Shown here one piece after another: positions 16,582 through 25,748 of a stretch of DNA of 64,000 bases. Below the pieces are notes generated by a model, which saw nothing but the letters and a program-made list of their open reading frames with translations, was not told the origin of the DNA and ran no database searches. Every line of letters starts with the position of its first letter. Position 1 is the stretch's first letter. The DNA is taken from contig CAWGLW010000006.1 of NCBI GenBank assembly GCA_963823525.1, positions 372,001-436,000 of the forward strand. Direction: 5' to 3'. Source of the DNA: CAWGLW01 sp963823525. Its GTDB lineage: Bacteria; Pseudomonadota; Gammaproteobacteria; Steroidobacterales; Steroidobacteraceae. The translations under genes were made by a program, and so were the position numbers.

Positions 16582-17727
16582 TCAAATCCCGGCCAGTCGC
16601 TGCACGGCGCTCCGGAGCGTCGCATCGTCTTTTGCGAAGCACAGGCGCACGATTCGCTCACCGGCAGGCGCTCGCGAGAACACCGAGATCGGAATCGCTG
16701 CGACGCCGACCTCAGTCGTCAGCCAGCGCGCGAACTCCGTGTCCGGACGTTTGTCGATGGGCGAATAGTCGAGCAGCTGGAAATAGGTCCCCTCGGTCGG
16801 CGCAAAGACGAAGCGGGTCCCGGTCAGCAGTCCGCAGAAGAAGTCCCGCTTGCGCTGGTAGAACCCGGACAGGTCGCGGTGATGCTCCGGGCACTCGATC
16901 AGAAACTCCGCGATGGCCGCCTGCAACGGCGTCGCGACCGCGAACTGCACGAACTGGTGCACCTTGCGGAATTCGACGCAGAGATCGGGCGGCGCGATGC
17001 AATAGCCGACTTTCCAGCCGGTCGCGTGATACGTCTTGCCGAAAGATGAAACAACGAACGCGCGCGCGGCGAGCTCGGCGTGCGCCACCATGCTGTGGTG
17101 AGCGCGACCGTCGAAAACCATGTGTTCGTAAACCTCGTCGGCAAGAACATACGCACCGGTATTCCTGAGCAAATCAGCCAGCTCGTCGAGGTCGTCCGAG
17201 CGAAGCGTGGCGCCGCTGGGATTGTGCGGAGAATTAACGATGACCATGCGGGTCCGCGGCGTGAGGACATCGCGCACCCGATCCCAGTCCACCGCGAATC
17301 CGGGCCTTTGCAGAGGCACGCGAATCGCGCGGCCGCCGGCCAGGTTGATGGCTGGCTCGTAGGCGTCATAGGCCGGTTCGAGCAGCACGACTTCGTCGCC
17401 AGGATGCACGACGGCCGCGATGGCGCAGAACAGCGCTTCCGTTGCGCCCGAGGTGACCGTGACCTGGCGCTCCGCTGACACCCGGGCCCCGTAACAATCG
17501 AGCAGTTTGACCGCAATGGCCTCGCGCAGAACCGGCAACCCGGTCATCGGTGCATACTGATTTGATCCCTGGCGCAGCTTCTGAACCACGAGATCGACGA
17601 GATGCCGCGGTGGCTCGAAGTCCGGATACCCCTGGGACAGGTTGATCGCCCGGTGCTCGCAGGCGAGCTCGGACATGACCGTGAATATGGTCGTGCCGAC
17701 ACCGGGCAACTTGCTCACCGGTCGCAT
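16582..17727 (-). CDS. Methionine aminotransferase (YbdL-like, glutamine transaminase K family)
   Basis: Class I/II PLP aminotransferase of 381 residues. It begins like E. coli YbdL (SKLPGVGTTIF, then INLSQGYPDF), which is why the ATG at 17727 is preferred over the in-frame GTG at 17769. Visible sites are NSPHNPSG, the Asp/Tyr of LADEVYEH and the PLP lysine in SSFGKTYHATGWKVGY. It would convert 4-methylthio-2-oxobutyrate to methionine. The omega-amidase gene downstream removes the ketoglutaramate by-product. It is separated by 53 bp from the upstream polyphosphate glucokinase. Confidence 0.88.
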   Translation of the reverse strand: MRPVSKLPGVGTTIFTVMSELACEHRAINLSQGYPDFEPPRHLVDLVVQKLRQGSNQYAPMTGLPVLREAIAVKLLDCYGARVSAERQVTVTSGATEALFCAIAAVVHPGDEVVLLEPAYDAYEPAINLAGGRAIRVPLQRPGFAVDWDRVRDVLTPRTRMVIVNSPHNPSGATLRSDDLDELADLLRNTGAYVLADEVYEHMVFDGRAHHSMVAHAELAARAFVVSSFGKTYHATGWKVGYCIAPPDLCVEFRKVHQFVQFAVATPLQAAIAEFLIECPEHHRDLSGFYQRKRDFFCGLLTGTRFVFAPTEGTYFQLLDYSPIDKRPDTEFARWLTTEVGVAAIPISVFSRAPAGERIVRLCFAKDDATLRSAVQRLAGI

Positions 17728-17780
17728 GCGCTGTTCCGGAATCGAATCACAAAGTGCGTGCAGCGACACAACGTGCCGCG

Positions 17781-18539
17781 TCAGACTCCGCGCGAACCTT
17801 CACGGCCATCTGCCAGCATCGCAGCACCGATCAATCCGGCATCGTTGCCGAAATGAGCCCGCAGGATTTCGGCGCGGCAGTGCAGCAGCGCGCCAAATCG
17901 GTTCCAGTTCTCCGTGACGCCGCCGCCGATAATGAACAGGTCCGGCCACAGCAGCGCGTGATACCCCGCCAGCACTTCGTTCACGGCCTCGGACCACTGC
18001 GACCAGCTCAGGCCCCGATCGGTCCGGACCTTCGCCGAGGCACGGTGCTCGGCCTCCTGCCCGAGGATTTCCAGGTGGCCGAGTTCCATGTTCGGCACGA
18101 GCTTCCCATCGACAAACAGCGACGTGCCGATCCCGGTGCCCAGCGTCAGGATCATCACCGTGCCGTCCCGATCGCGACCCGCACCGATCCTCATTTCGGC
18201 GATACCGGCTGCATCGGCGTCGTTGACGAAGGCCACGGGGCGGGCAATCCGTCGCTCCAGCGAGGCCTTGACGTTCTTGCCGATCCAGCCGTCACTGACG
18301 TTGGCCGCGGTCCACGCGATGCCATTCTTGACGACACCCGGGTACGTCAGACCGACCGGCCCCACCGGCTGCAACTCGTGACAGATCCTGACCAGCATCT
18401 CCATCACCGCATCGGGTGTCGCCCCGGCCGGCATTGGTTCACGAAGCACTTCACCTTCGACTCGCCCGGTCGCCGTGTCCACGCAGCCCGCCTTGATAAA
18501 GGAGCCGCCAATGTCGATCGCGAGAACCGGCGGGTTCAC
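17781..18539 (-). CDS. ppgK: Polyphosphate glucokinase (ROK-like)
   Basis: Phosphorylates glucose using inorganic polyphosphate and/or ATP. The 252 residues match PpgK, which is shorter than standard ROK kinases. Evidence includes IDIGGSFIKAG at the N-terminus, the TLGTGIGTSLF phosphate loop, MELGHLEI and the characteristic QEAEHRASAKVR segment followed by LSWSQW and FIIGGGVTENW. The ROK zinc-binding Cys motif is absent, as expected for this branch. It lies 40 bp downstream of potI and may be read through from the polyamine operon, although its role is in sugar metabolism. Confidence 0.88.
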   Translation of the reverse strand: MNPPVLAIDIGGSFIKAGCVDTATGRVEGEVLREPMPAGATPDAVMEMLVRICHELQPVGPVGLTYPGVVKNGIAWTAANVSDGWIGKNVKASLERRIARPVAFVNDADAAGIAEMRIGAGRDRDGTVMILTLGTGIGTSLFVDGKLVPNMELGHLEILGQEAEHRASAKVRTDRGLSWSQWSEAVNEVLAGYHALLWPDLFIIGGGVTENWNRFGALLHCRAEILRAHFGNDAGLIGAAMLADGREGSRGV

Positions 18540-18579
18540 GCTTGTCTGCCTCGGCTGTGCGAATCCTGGGGATACAAGG

Positions 18580-19449
18580 TCAGCCCCTCTTCAGGCTCTC
18601 GATCATCTGCTGGTTAGCCGCCAGTGCCATCTGGGCATCGCGCGCCTCGTTTTTCTGTTGCCGCGCCATCCAGTAACCGGCAAAGGCCACACCGACCGCG
18701 ACGATCGCGATCAGCACCGTGGCCAGCGCATTGATATCCGGGCTGACGCCCATGCGCACCTTCGAGAAGATGACCATCGGCAAGGTGCTGGCGCCCGGTC
18801 CGGCCACGAAACTGGCAATGACGAGGTCATCGAGCGACAGCGTGAATGCGAGCAGCCAGCCGGACAGAAGCGCCGGGAAGACAATCGGCAATGTCACGAC
18901 AAAAAACACCTTCGCCGGTCTCGCACCGAGATCGAGTGCCGCCTCCTCCAGCGAATCGTCCATCTGGGACAGGCGCGACTGCACGATGACCGTGACGTAA
19001 GCCATCGCAAAGGTCACGTGCGCGATGATGATCGTCGTCATCCCGCGACCCGAAGGCCAGCCGATCAGTTGTTCCAGGGCGACGAACAGAAGCAACAGCG
19101 AAAGGCCGGTAATCACCTCGGGCATGACCAGCGGCGCCGTGGTCATGGCAGAGAACAGTGCGCGCCCCTTGAACCGGCCGAATCGAGCCAGCGCCATGCC
19201 CGCCAGTGTGCCCAGCACCACCGCCAGTGTGGCCGTCAGGGCCGCCACCTTGAGGCTCAGCCAGGCGGCATCCAGAATCTGCTGGTTACGCAGCAGTTCG
19301 CCATACCACTTGGTCGAAAAGCCGCCCCATACCGTCACCAGTCGTGACTGGTTGAACGAGTAAACGATCAGTGAAAGGATCGGTATGTATAGAAACGCCA
19401 GTCCGAGCGCGAGGGCCGTCAGGCGGAACCAGGGCCGATCGCGGTTCAC
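18580..19449 (-). CDS. potI: Putrescine ABC transporter permease PotI
   Basis: Second inner-membrane permease of a PotFGHI putrescine importer; 289 residues with six predicted membrane segments. The EAA loop (EEAALDLGARPAKVFFVVTLP) contacts the ATPase. It begins with GTG at 19449, overlapping the potH stop by 4 nt (GTGA), so translation is coupled. The tail after the last membrane segment is longer and more charged than usual. Confidence 0.92.
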   Translation of the reverse strand: MNRDRPWFRLTALALGLAFLYIPILSLIVYSFNQSRLVTVWGGFSTKWYGELLRNQQILDAAWLSLKVAALTATLAVVLGTLAGMALARFGRFKGRALFSAMTTAPLVMPEVITGLSLLLLFVALEQLIGWPSGRGMTTIIIAHVTFAMAYVTVIVQSRLSQMDDSLEEAALDLGARPAKVFFVVTLPIVFPALLSGWLLAFTLSLDDLVIASFVAGPGASTLPMVIFSKVRMGVSPDINALATVLIAIVAVGVAFAGYWMARQQKNEARDAQMALAANQQMIESLKRG

Positions 19450-20402
19450 TGACTCAGCCCCCCGCCCGCCTCGGCATCCTGGGCCCGCTGGAAGTAAATG
19501 ATCGGGACCACGAGAAACAGCAGAAGCGCGATCGCAACGGCGCTGGCCACCGGCCAGTCGCGATTATTAAAGAACTCCGTCCACAGGATCTTGCCGATCA
19601 TCAGCGAGCCGGGGTCGCCAAGCAGCGCCGGGATGACGAACTCGCCGACGGCCGGAATGAAGACCAGCAGGCACCCCGCCACGATTCCGGGCGTTGACAA
19701 CGGCAGAGTCACCTTCAGGAAGGACTCCCAGGGACGGCTGCCGAGATCGGCCGCCGCCTCAAGCAGCGTCAGGTCCATCTTCTCGAGATTGGCGTACAGG
19801 GGCAGGATCATGAACGGCAGATACGAATAAACGATGCCGATGTACACGGCAAAGTCTGTCTGCAGCATCTGGATGGGCTGGTCGATGAGGCCCAGTGACA
19901 TCAGCACATTGTTGATCAGCCCGTTGTTCTTCAGCAACCCGATCCATGCATAGACCCGCAGAAGAAACGAACTCCAGAATGGCAGTATGACCAGCAGAAG
20001 GAGGATGTTACGGTGGGTCGGCTCGCTGCGCGCTATGGCGTAGGCCATCGGGTACCCGATCAGCAGGCAGATCAGCGTCGAGATACCCGCCACCATGATC
20101 GAGTTCAGATAGGCCTTCCAGTACAGGTTGTCTTCAACCAAAAACGCGTAGTTGCCGAAGTTGATCTTGATGTCGAGCGCCTTCTCGCCGACCCAGTGCA
20201 GCAACGGCTCATAGGGCGGCATGGCGATCAGCGACTGCGAAAACGAAATCTTCAGCACGATGATGAACGGGATCAGGAAGAACAGCAGCAACCAGAGGAA
20301 TGGCACTGCGGTCACCGCGGTGTGCCCGGTCACAGCCCAGCGCCGGAGGCGCTCGCCGAGCGCCGAATGCCTGAACGCGTTGCTGAGACTGGCGGCGTTC
20401 AC
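19446..20402 (-). CDS. potH: Putrescine ABC transporter permease PotH
   Basis: First permease of the importer; 318 residues with six main membrane spans and the EAA loop (LLEAAADLGSRPWESFLKVTLP). N-terminal FFLIPFIIVLKISFSQS and GEFVIPALLGDPGSLMIGK are typical of PotH/PotB. GTG start at 20402 overlaps the TAG stop of potG by one base. Confidence 0.93.
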   Translation of the reverse strand: MNAASLSNAFRHSALGERLRRWAVTGHTAVTAVPFLWLLLFFLIPFIIVLKISFSQSLIAMPPYEPLLHWVGEKALDIKINFGNYAFLVEDNLYWKAYLNSIMVAGISTLICLLIGYPMAYAIARSEPTHRNILLLLVILPFWSSFLLRVYAWIGLLKNNGLINNVLMSLGLIDQPIQMLQTDFAVYIGIVYSYLPFMILPLYANLEKMDLTLLEAAADLGSRPWESFLKVTLPLSTPGIVAGCLLVFIPAVGEFVIPALLGDPGSLMIGKILWTEFFNNRDWPVASAVAIALLLFLVVPIIYFQRAQDAEAGGGLSQ

Positions 20403-21547
20403 TATTCCGTCACGACGACCGGGCTGCTTGGATGCCAGCTTACGTACACCTTTTCTTCCCAGGTGATGCGGTCCTCTGCATGCCGGTAAACATTGGGCTG
20501 AGTCACGCGAATGATTTTCCCCGAGTCCAGCCGCAACAGGTAGACGGACATGTCGCCCATGTAGGCGATGTCACTGACCGTCGCTGAGGACCAGTTGTCC
20601 GCGGTCTCAGGACGTTCCCGACCGATGCCGATTTTCTCGGGGCGGATCGCGGCCCATATTCTTGCTCCCGGCGCCGAACTGACGCCGTGATCGACGTAAA
20701 TGGGTGCATCGAGGTCATCGCATTCAATACGTACATAGGACGGCTCATCCTCGACGAGGCGGCCCTCGAACATATTGACCGAGCCAATGAACTCGGCAAC
20801 GAACCGCGAACTCGGATACTCGTAGATATTGGTGGGCGTTCCGACCTGAATGATCTCGCCGTGGTTCATCACGCCGATGCGGCTCGACAGCGTCATCGCC
20901 TCTTCCTGGTCGTGGGTGACGACCATGAACGTCACGCCCAGGCTCTCCTGGATGTTGATCAGTTCGAACTGCGTATGCTCGCGCAGCTTCTTGTCCAGTG
21001 CGGCCAGCGGTTCATCGAGCAGCAGCAACTTGGGCTTCTTGATCAGGGATCGAGCGAGCGCAACGCGCTGGCGCTGCCCGCCGGAGAGCTGGTGCGGCTT
21101 GCGCTTTGCGAACTGGTCGAGCTTGACCAGCGCCAGCATGTCCTGGACCCGACTGGCCACCTCGCTCCTGGGCACCCTCTCCTGCTTGAGCCCGAAGGCC
21201 ACGTTCTGCTCCACGGACATGTGCGGGAACAACGCATACGACTGGAACATCATGTTCACCGGCCGCTCGTAGGCCGGTATACCGGTCATATCCACGCCAT
21301 CGATCAGGATCCGCCCGGCGGTGGGTCGTTCAAACCCGGCCAGCATTCGCAGCAGCGTGGTCTTGCCACAGCCGGATGCGCCGAGCAGGCAGAAGATCTC
21401 CTTGCGATAGATGTCCAGCGAGACTTCATCCACCGCGATGAAATCGCCGAACTTCTTGGTCACGCGCTCGATCCGCACGTAGGGAACGGCGTCCGGGTCC
21501 TTCCAGGGCGCGAATTCGGGCGCGGTAACCTGCGGTGAGGTAGCCAT
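20402..21547 (-). CDS. potG: Putrescine ABC transporter ATP-binding protein PotG
   Basis: ATPase of the importer, 381 residues. Visible sites are Walker A (GASGCGKTTL), Q-loop (MMFQSYALFPH), ABC signature (LSGGQRQRVALARSL), Walker B (LLLLDEPLAALD) and the H-loop (VVTHDQEEAM). A C-terminal TOBE-type regulatory domain occupies about residues 260-375. It is separated from potF by 136 bp containing a stable hairpin but is otherwise tightly linked to potH and potI. Confidence 0.95.
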   Translation of the reverse strand: MATSPQVTAPEFAPWKDPDAVPYVRIERVTKKFGDFIAVDEVSLDIYRKEIFCLLGASGCGKTTLLRMLAGFERPTAGRILIDGVDMTGIPAYERPVNMMFQSYALFPHMSVEQNVAFGLKQERVPRSEVASRVQDMLALVKLDQFAKRKPHQLSGGQRQRVALARSLIKKPKLLLLDEPLAALDKKLREHTQFELINIQESLGVTFMVVTHDQEEAMTLSSRIGVMNHGEIIQVGTPTNIYEYPSSRFVAEFIGSVNMFEGRLVEDEPSYVRIECDDLDAPIYVDHGVSSAPGARIWAAIRPEKIGIGRERPETADNWSSATVSDIAYMGDMSVYLLRLDSGKIIRVTQPNVYRHAEDRITWEEKVYVSWHPSSPVVVTE

Positions 21548-21626
21548 GGGTGTTTGTCCGTTATCCTCGAACCGGTCTTTTCAGCCTTATAGCCCAGCGA
21601 AGGTCCGATGTGTAGCGGTCCATGCA

Positions 21627-21665
21627 GAACGGGGCGGCCGGCACCGTGCACCGACCGCCCCGTTC
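21627..21665 (-). promoter_or_regulatory. Intercistronic stem-loop between potF and potG
   Basis: An 11-bp perfect stem (21627-21637 with 21655-21665, sequence GAACGGGGCGG and its complement) encloses a 17-nt loop that can pair further. No T-tract follows on the minus strand. It sits 19 bp after the potF stop, a common position for mRNA-stabilising or partial-termination hairpins that raise binding-protein expression over the membrane subunits. Confidence 0.55.
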
Positions 21666-21683
21666 AAGTGCTGGCTCGCCTGA

Positions 21684-22838
21684 TTACTCCCCTGTGCGGA
21701 AGCGAGTCCAGGCCCGATTCAACAGACGCGTGTATTCCGCGCTCTTGGCGAGATCCGGGAACAGCTTTGCCTTGACGTCGGGCGGAGGATAAACACCCGG
21801 GTCATCACGAACGGACGGATCGAGAAATTCCACCGCAGCCGCGTTGCCGGTCGCGTAATTGACGAAATTGGAATTTGCCGCGGCGACATCCGGTCGCATC
21901 ATGAAGTTGATGAAGGCATGGGCGTTATCGGGATGCGGTGCATCCGCCGGGACCGCGTACATATCAAACCAGATGAGCGTGCCTTCCTTGGGCACTTTGT
22001 AGTCGATCACGACACCCTGGTCGGCCTCCTCGGCACGGTCGCGTGCCTGCAGAATGTCACCGCTCCAGCCGACCGCGACGCAGATCTCGCCGTTGGCCAG
22101 CGCGTCGATATAGTTCGAGCTGTGAATCATTCGCACATCATCACGAATGCCCATCCAGACCGCCTCGGCGGCGGCAAGGTCTTCTTCGGACTGACTGTTC
22201 GGATCCTTGCCGAGCCAGGCCAGCGCAGCTCCGACCAGCTCATTCGGTGCATCGAGCAAAGAAATGCCGCAATCCTTGAACTTCGCCGCGATGACCGGAT
22301 CGAAGACCAGTTGCCAGCTGTCCACCGGTGCGTCGGGCATGATCGCCTCGACCTTCTCGACGTTATAGCCGATTCCGGTGGTGCCCCACATATGGTTGAC
22401 CGAGTACATGTTACCCGGGTCGTGTACCGCGACTCGCGCCAGGATGTCGCTGTCGAGGTTGGGCCAGTTGGGCAGCTTCGAACGGTCGAGCGGCTGAAAA
22501 ACGCCGGCCTTGATCTGGCGCTCGAGAAATGATGCCGTCGGCACGACGACGTCGTAACCGGTATTGCCGGACAGCAATTTCGTTTCCACGACCTCGTTCG
22601 AGTCGAAAACGTCGTAGTTCACCTTGATACCGGTTTCCTCGGTGAACTTCTCGAGCATGGCTGGGTCGATGTAATCCGACCAGTTATAGACGTTGACGAC
22701 CTTTTCCTCGGCAGGAGCCGCGGCCGGTGTGACCGGTCCGGCGTCGGTCGTCGCAGCAGGCTCCGGCTTCTTGCCGCATCCCGTCAAGGCAGTCACGACC
22801 ACCAGGCCCAGGAGCCCGGCGCGAGTAGCGATAGTCAT
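21684..22838 (-). CDS. potF: Putrescine-binding protein PotF-like, predicted lipoprotein
   Basis: Extracytoplasmic solute-binding protein of the importer, 384 residues from the ATG at 22838 with GGGGAAA 8-10 nt upstream (an in-frame ATG at 22862 lacks this). The first 20 residues end in a lipobox (LTGC), so it is likely membrane-anchored, unlike soluble E. coli PotF. The mature domain begins VNVYNWSDYIDP and contains TKLLSGNTGYDVVVP and the ligand-site motif YAVPADAPHPDNAHAFINF of the PotD/PotF family. Confidence 0.92.
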   Translation of the reverse strand: MTIATRAGLLGLVVVTALTGCGKKPEPAATTDAGPVTPAAAPAEEKVVNVYNWSDYIDPAMLEKFTEETGIKVNYDVFDSNEVVETKLLSGNTGYDVVVPTASFLERQIKAGVFQPLDRSKLPNWPNLDSDILARVAVHDPGNMYSVNHMWGTTGIGYNVEKVEAIMPDAPVDSWQLVFDPVIAAKFKDCGISLLDAPNELVGAALAWLGKDPNSQSEEDLAAAEAVWMGIRDDVRMIHSSNYIDALANGEICVAVGWSGDILQARDRAEEADQGVVIDYKVPKEGTLIWFDMYAVPADAPHPDNAHAFINFMMRPDVAAANSNFVNYATGNAAAVEFLDPSVRDDPGVYPPPDVKAKLFPDLAKSAEYTRLLNRAWTRFRTGE

Positions 22839-23003
22839 CTTTGTGATTTCCCCAAGTGGCATTTACCGACCCGCGGCCCAGCGGCCGCGCCCATCCAGAC
22901 ATAACAGTTTTAGCTCAAACGGCGACGAGATGCACGCGCTGTGCGCTGGACGTGGGCGGCGACGACCCGGCGTCCTGTCCTCTGCGACGCCTCCGAAAGG
23001 CCT

Positions 23004-24401
23004 TCAGAGCCGGCCATCCGTGCGGCAGCGCTCCAGCGTCAGGTCCAGGCAGAGGCGGATCTTCTCGGCCAGCTCGTCGATCTGCCCCCGCGTGATCACC
23101 AGCGGTGGCGCAACGATCATCGTGTCGCGTACGGCACGCATGATCAGGTCATTGGCAAAACAGAAGTCGCGACAGATCATGCCGACTTCACCGCGTTTTT
23201 CGAAGAAATCCCGCGCGGGCTTGCCCGGCACGAGCTCCAGCGCGCCGACCAGCCCAACGCAGCGGGCCTCGCCAACCAGCGGATGCTCGCCCAGTTCGCG
23301 CCATTTGGTCGCCAGATAGGGCCCGACGTCCTCGCGGACGCGGGGCACCAGGCCTTCGGCCTGGAGCAGGTTCAGGTTGACGCTGGCCACTGCACAGGCC
23401 GCCGGGTGGCCCGAATACGTAAAGCCATGGGCAAATTCACCGCCCTTGTCGATCAGAACGTCAGCCACCCGATCGGACACCATCACGCCGCCGATCGGCA
23501 GATAGCCGGATGACAGACCCTTGGCAATCGTCATCAGGTGCGGCCGGATCCCATAGTAGTCCGAACCGAACCACTCCCCGGTGCGGCCAAAACCGCAAAT
23601 GACCTCGTCGGCCACCAGCAGGATGTCGTACTGGTCGCAGATACGCTGGATCTCGGGCCAGTAGGTATCCGGTGGAATGATCACGCCGCCGGCCCCCTGG
23701 ATCGGCTCGGCAATGAACGCTGCAACTTTTCCCGGCCCGAGTTCCTGAATTCTCTGCTCAAGCGCATGCGCTGCAATCAGGCCGAATTCCTCCGGCGACA
23801 GGTCCCCACCCTCGCCGAACCAGTACGGCTGGCGAATGTGCACGATGCCCGGTATCGGCAGACCGCCCTGTGCGTGCATGAAGCCCATTCCGCCGAGGCT
23901 GGCGCCAGCCATCGTGCTTCCGTGATAGGCATTTTCACGACTGATGATGACCCTGCGCTCGCCCTGGCCCAGCAGGTCCCAGTAGCGCCGCACCATCCGC
24001 ACGACCGTATCGTTGCCCTCCGAACCGGATCCGGTGAAGAACACCCGGTTGAATTGCGGCGGCGTAAGCTCGACCAGCTGTCGGGCCAGTTCGATGGCTG
24101 GCGGATGGGCGGTCTGGAAAAAGCTGTTGTAGTACGGCAGTTCAAGCATCTGGCGATAGGCCGCTTCGGCCAGCTCCTTGCGCCCGTAGCCGAGATTGAC
24201 GCACCACAACCCCGACATTCCATCGAGGATCTGGTGCCCGTCCGAATCGTAAAGGTAAACGCCTTCGGCCCTGACGATGACCCGGCTGCCCTTCGCGTGC
24301 AGTTGCTTGTAATCAGTGAAGGGATGCAGGTAGTGCTGGCGATCGAGTGCCTGCCAGTCCGCAGTGCTGCGGTCGGTCGTTTCATGGCGGGGTTCAGTCA
24401 T
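23004..24401 (-). CDS. spuC: Putrescine/polyamine:pyruvate aminotransferase (SpuC-like)
   Basis: Class III aminotransferase of 465 residues that transaminates putrescine, and probably cadaverine or other diamines, to 4-aminobutanal with pyruvate as acceptor. Family features are HPFTDYK near the N-terminus, DGMSGLWCVNLGYGR, TGSGSEGNDTVVRM, YHGSTMAG, VADEVICGFGRTG and the PLP lysine in MTIAKGLSSGY. It lies 9 bp downstream of the puuA-like gene and 165 bp upstream of potF, giving an uptake-plus-catabolism operon like the Pseudomonas spu locus. Confidence 0.92.
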   Translation of the reverse strand: MTEPRHETTDRSTADWQALDRQHYLHPFTDYKQLHAKGSRVIVRAEGVYLYDSDGHQILDGMSGLWCVNLGYGRKELAEAAYRQMLELPYYNSFFQTAHPPAIELARQLVELTPPQFNRVFFTGSGSEGNDTVVRMVRRYWDLLGQGERRVIISRENAYHGSTMAGASLGGMGFMHAQGGLPIPGIVHIRQPYWFGEGGDLSPEEFGLIAAHALEQRIQELGPGKVAAFIAEPIQGAGGVIIPPDTYWPEIQRICDQYDILLVADEVICGFGRTGEWFGSDYYGIRPHLMTIAKGLSSGYLPIGGVMVSDRVADVLIDKGGEFAHGFTYSGHPAACAVASVNLNLLQAEGLVPRVREDVGPYLATKWRELGEHPLVGEARCVGLVGALELVPGKPARDFFEKRGEVGMICRDFCFANDLIMRAVRDTMIVAPPLVITRGQIDELAEKIRLCLDLTLERCRTDGRL

Positions 24402-24410
24402 GCCGGGACC

Positions 24411-25748
24411 TCATACGTTCAGCAACAGGTGATCTCGCTCCCACGAACTGATGACCTGCAGAAAGGTATCGTACTCGCACTCTTTTACGGCGGTATATGC
24501 CATGACGAAACGATCGCCGAGCAGGTCCCTGAGCTCCTCGCAGTCGCGCAGCAGGCCCACCGCCTCTTCGAGGTTACGCGGCAGGCTGAATGGCAGATCA
24601 TAGGCGCTGCCTTCGATCGGCTCGCTGGGCTTGAGCCCTTCGATCATACCGAGGTACCCGCAAGCCAGCGACGCAGCCAGCGCGAGGTACGGGTTCGCGT
24701 CCGCGCCACCGAGGCGGTTCTCTATGCGTCGCGCGGACGGCGGCGCGATCGGCACGCGAAGGCCGGCCGTGCGATTGTCGTACCCCCACTGCGTATTGAT
24801 CGGCGCGAGGTCGCGCATGATGATCCGGCGGAAGGAATTGACGTTCGGCGCAAACAGTGGCATCGCCGCCGGCAGGTATTTCTGCAGACCGGCGATGTGC
24901 GAGAAGAACAACTCGCTCGGGCTGCCTTTTGCATCGCTGAATATGTTCTCGCCGGTTTCCTTGTCCACCACGCTCTGGTGAATATGCATCGAACTGCCCG
25001 GTTCACGGCTCATGGGCTTGGCCATGAACGTTGCGTACATCTTGTGGCGGAAGGCCGCCTCGCGCGCGGTTCGTTTAAACATGAACACCTGGTCGGCCAG
25101 GGACATCGCATTGCCATAGACCAGGTTGATCTCCATCTGCGCCGCACCGTCTTCATGGATCAGCGTATCGATGTCGATGTTCTGCGCTTCGCAGAATGCA
25201 TAAATGTCGTCGAACAACGGGTCGAACTCGTTCATCGCGGCGATGCTGTAAGCCTGCCGCCCCAGCTCGGGTCGTCCCGAGCGACCGATCGGCGGCTTCA
25301 ATGGGTAGTCCGAATCGGTATTCGGCTCGACCAGGAAAAACTCGACCTCCGGAGCGACCTGCGGAACCCAGCCGCGGTTCTCGTAAAGCTGCATAATTTT
25401 TCGCAGGACGTAGCGTGGCGACATCGTCACCGGGCGGCCGTCCGCGTAAAAGCAGTCGTGTATCAGCTGGGCCGTCGGTTCGGCGGCCCACGGCACGACC
25501 CGCGCCGTGCCCGGATCGGCCTTGAGCACGATATCGATCTCCGAAGCGCTGATCGCCCGGTCATCGAGCGGGTACTCACCCGTCACCGTCTGGAGGAAGA
25601 CACTCTCGGGCATCCGCATGCCCTGGTCTTCAGCATACTTCTGTGCCGGCATAACCTTTCCGCGCGCAATACCAGCCATGTCGGGCACCATCGCTTCGAC
25701 TTCCGAGATGCCCTTTTCCTTGAAGAACTGCTGAATGGATGTCGTCAT
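24411..25748 (-). CDS. puuA: Glutamate-putrescine ligase (glutamine synthetase family, PuuA/SpuB-like)
   Basis: ATP-dependent gamma-glutamylation of putrescine, first step of the Puu pathway. 445 residues from the ATG at 25748, which overlaps the puuD-like stop (ATGA). Glutamine-synthetase-fold marks include EVEFFLVEP, EDGAAQMEINL, KPMSREPGSSMHIHQS, the NSFRR Arg and ENRLGGADANPYLA. A second, different ligase of the same family is encoded divergently at 26733, so substrate division (putrescine, cadaverine, spermidine, ethanolamine or amino acids) is likely. Confidence 0.92.
   Translation of the reverse strand: MTTSIQQFFKEKGISEVEAMVPDMAGIARGKVMPAQKYAEDQGMRMPESVFLQTVTGEYPLDDRAISASEIDIVLKADPGTARVVPWAAEPTAQLIHDCFYADGRPVTMSPRYVLRKIMQLYENRGWVPQVAPEVEFFLVEPNTDSDYPLKPPIGRSGRPELGRQAYSIAAMNEFDPLFDDIYAFCEAQNIDIDTLIHEDGAAQMEINLVYGNAMSLADQVFMFKRTAREAAFRHKMYATFMAKPMSREPGSSMHIHQSVVDKETGENIFSDAKGSPSELFFSHIAGLQKYLPAAMPLFAPNVNSFRRIIMRDLAPINTQWGYDNRTAGLRVPIAPPSARRIENRLGGADANPYLALAASLACGYLGMIEGLKPSEPIEGSAYDLPFSLPRNLEEAVGLLRDCEELRDLLGDRFVMAYTAVKECEYDTFLQVISSWERDHLLLNV

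Noticed and set aside
16565..16592. T-arm-like stem CCGGG-TCAAA-CCCGG suggesting a tRNA fragment or attachment site
   Set aside because: No acceptor, D or anticodon arms can be drawn around it, and part of it is the stop codon region of the aminotransferase gene.
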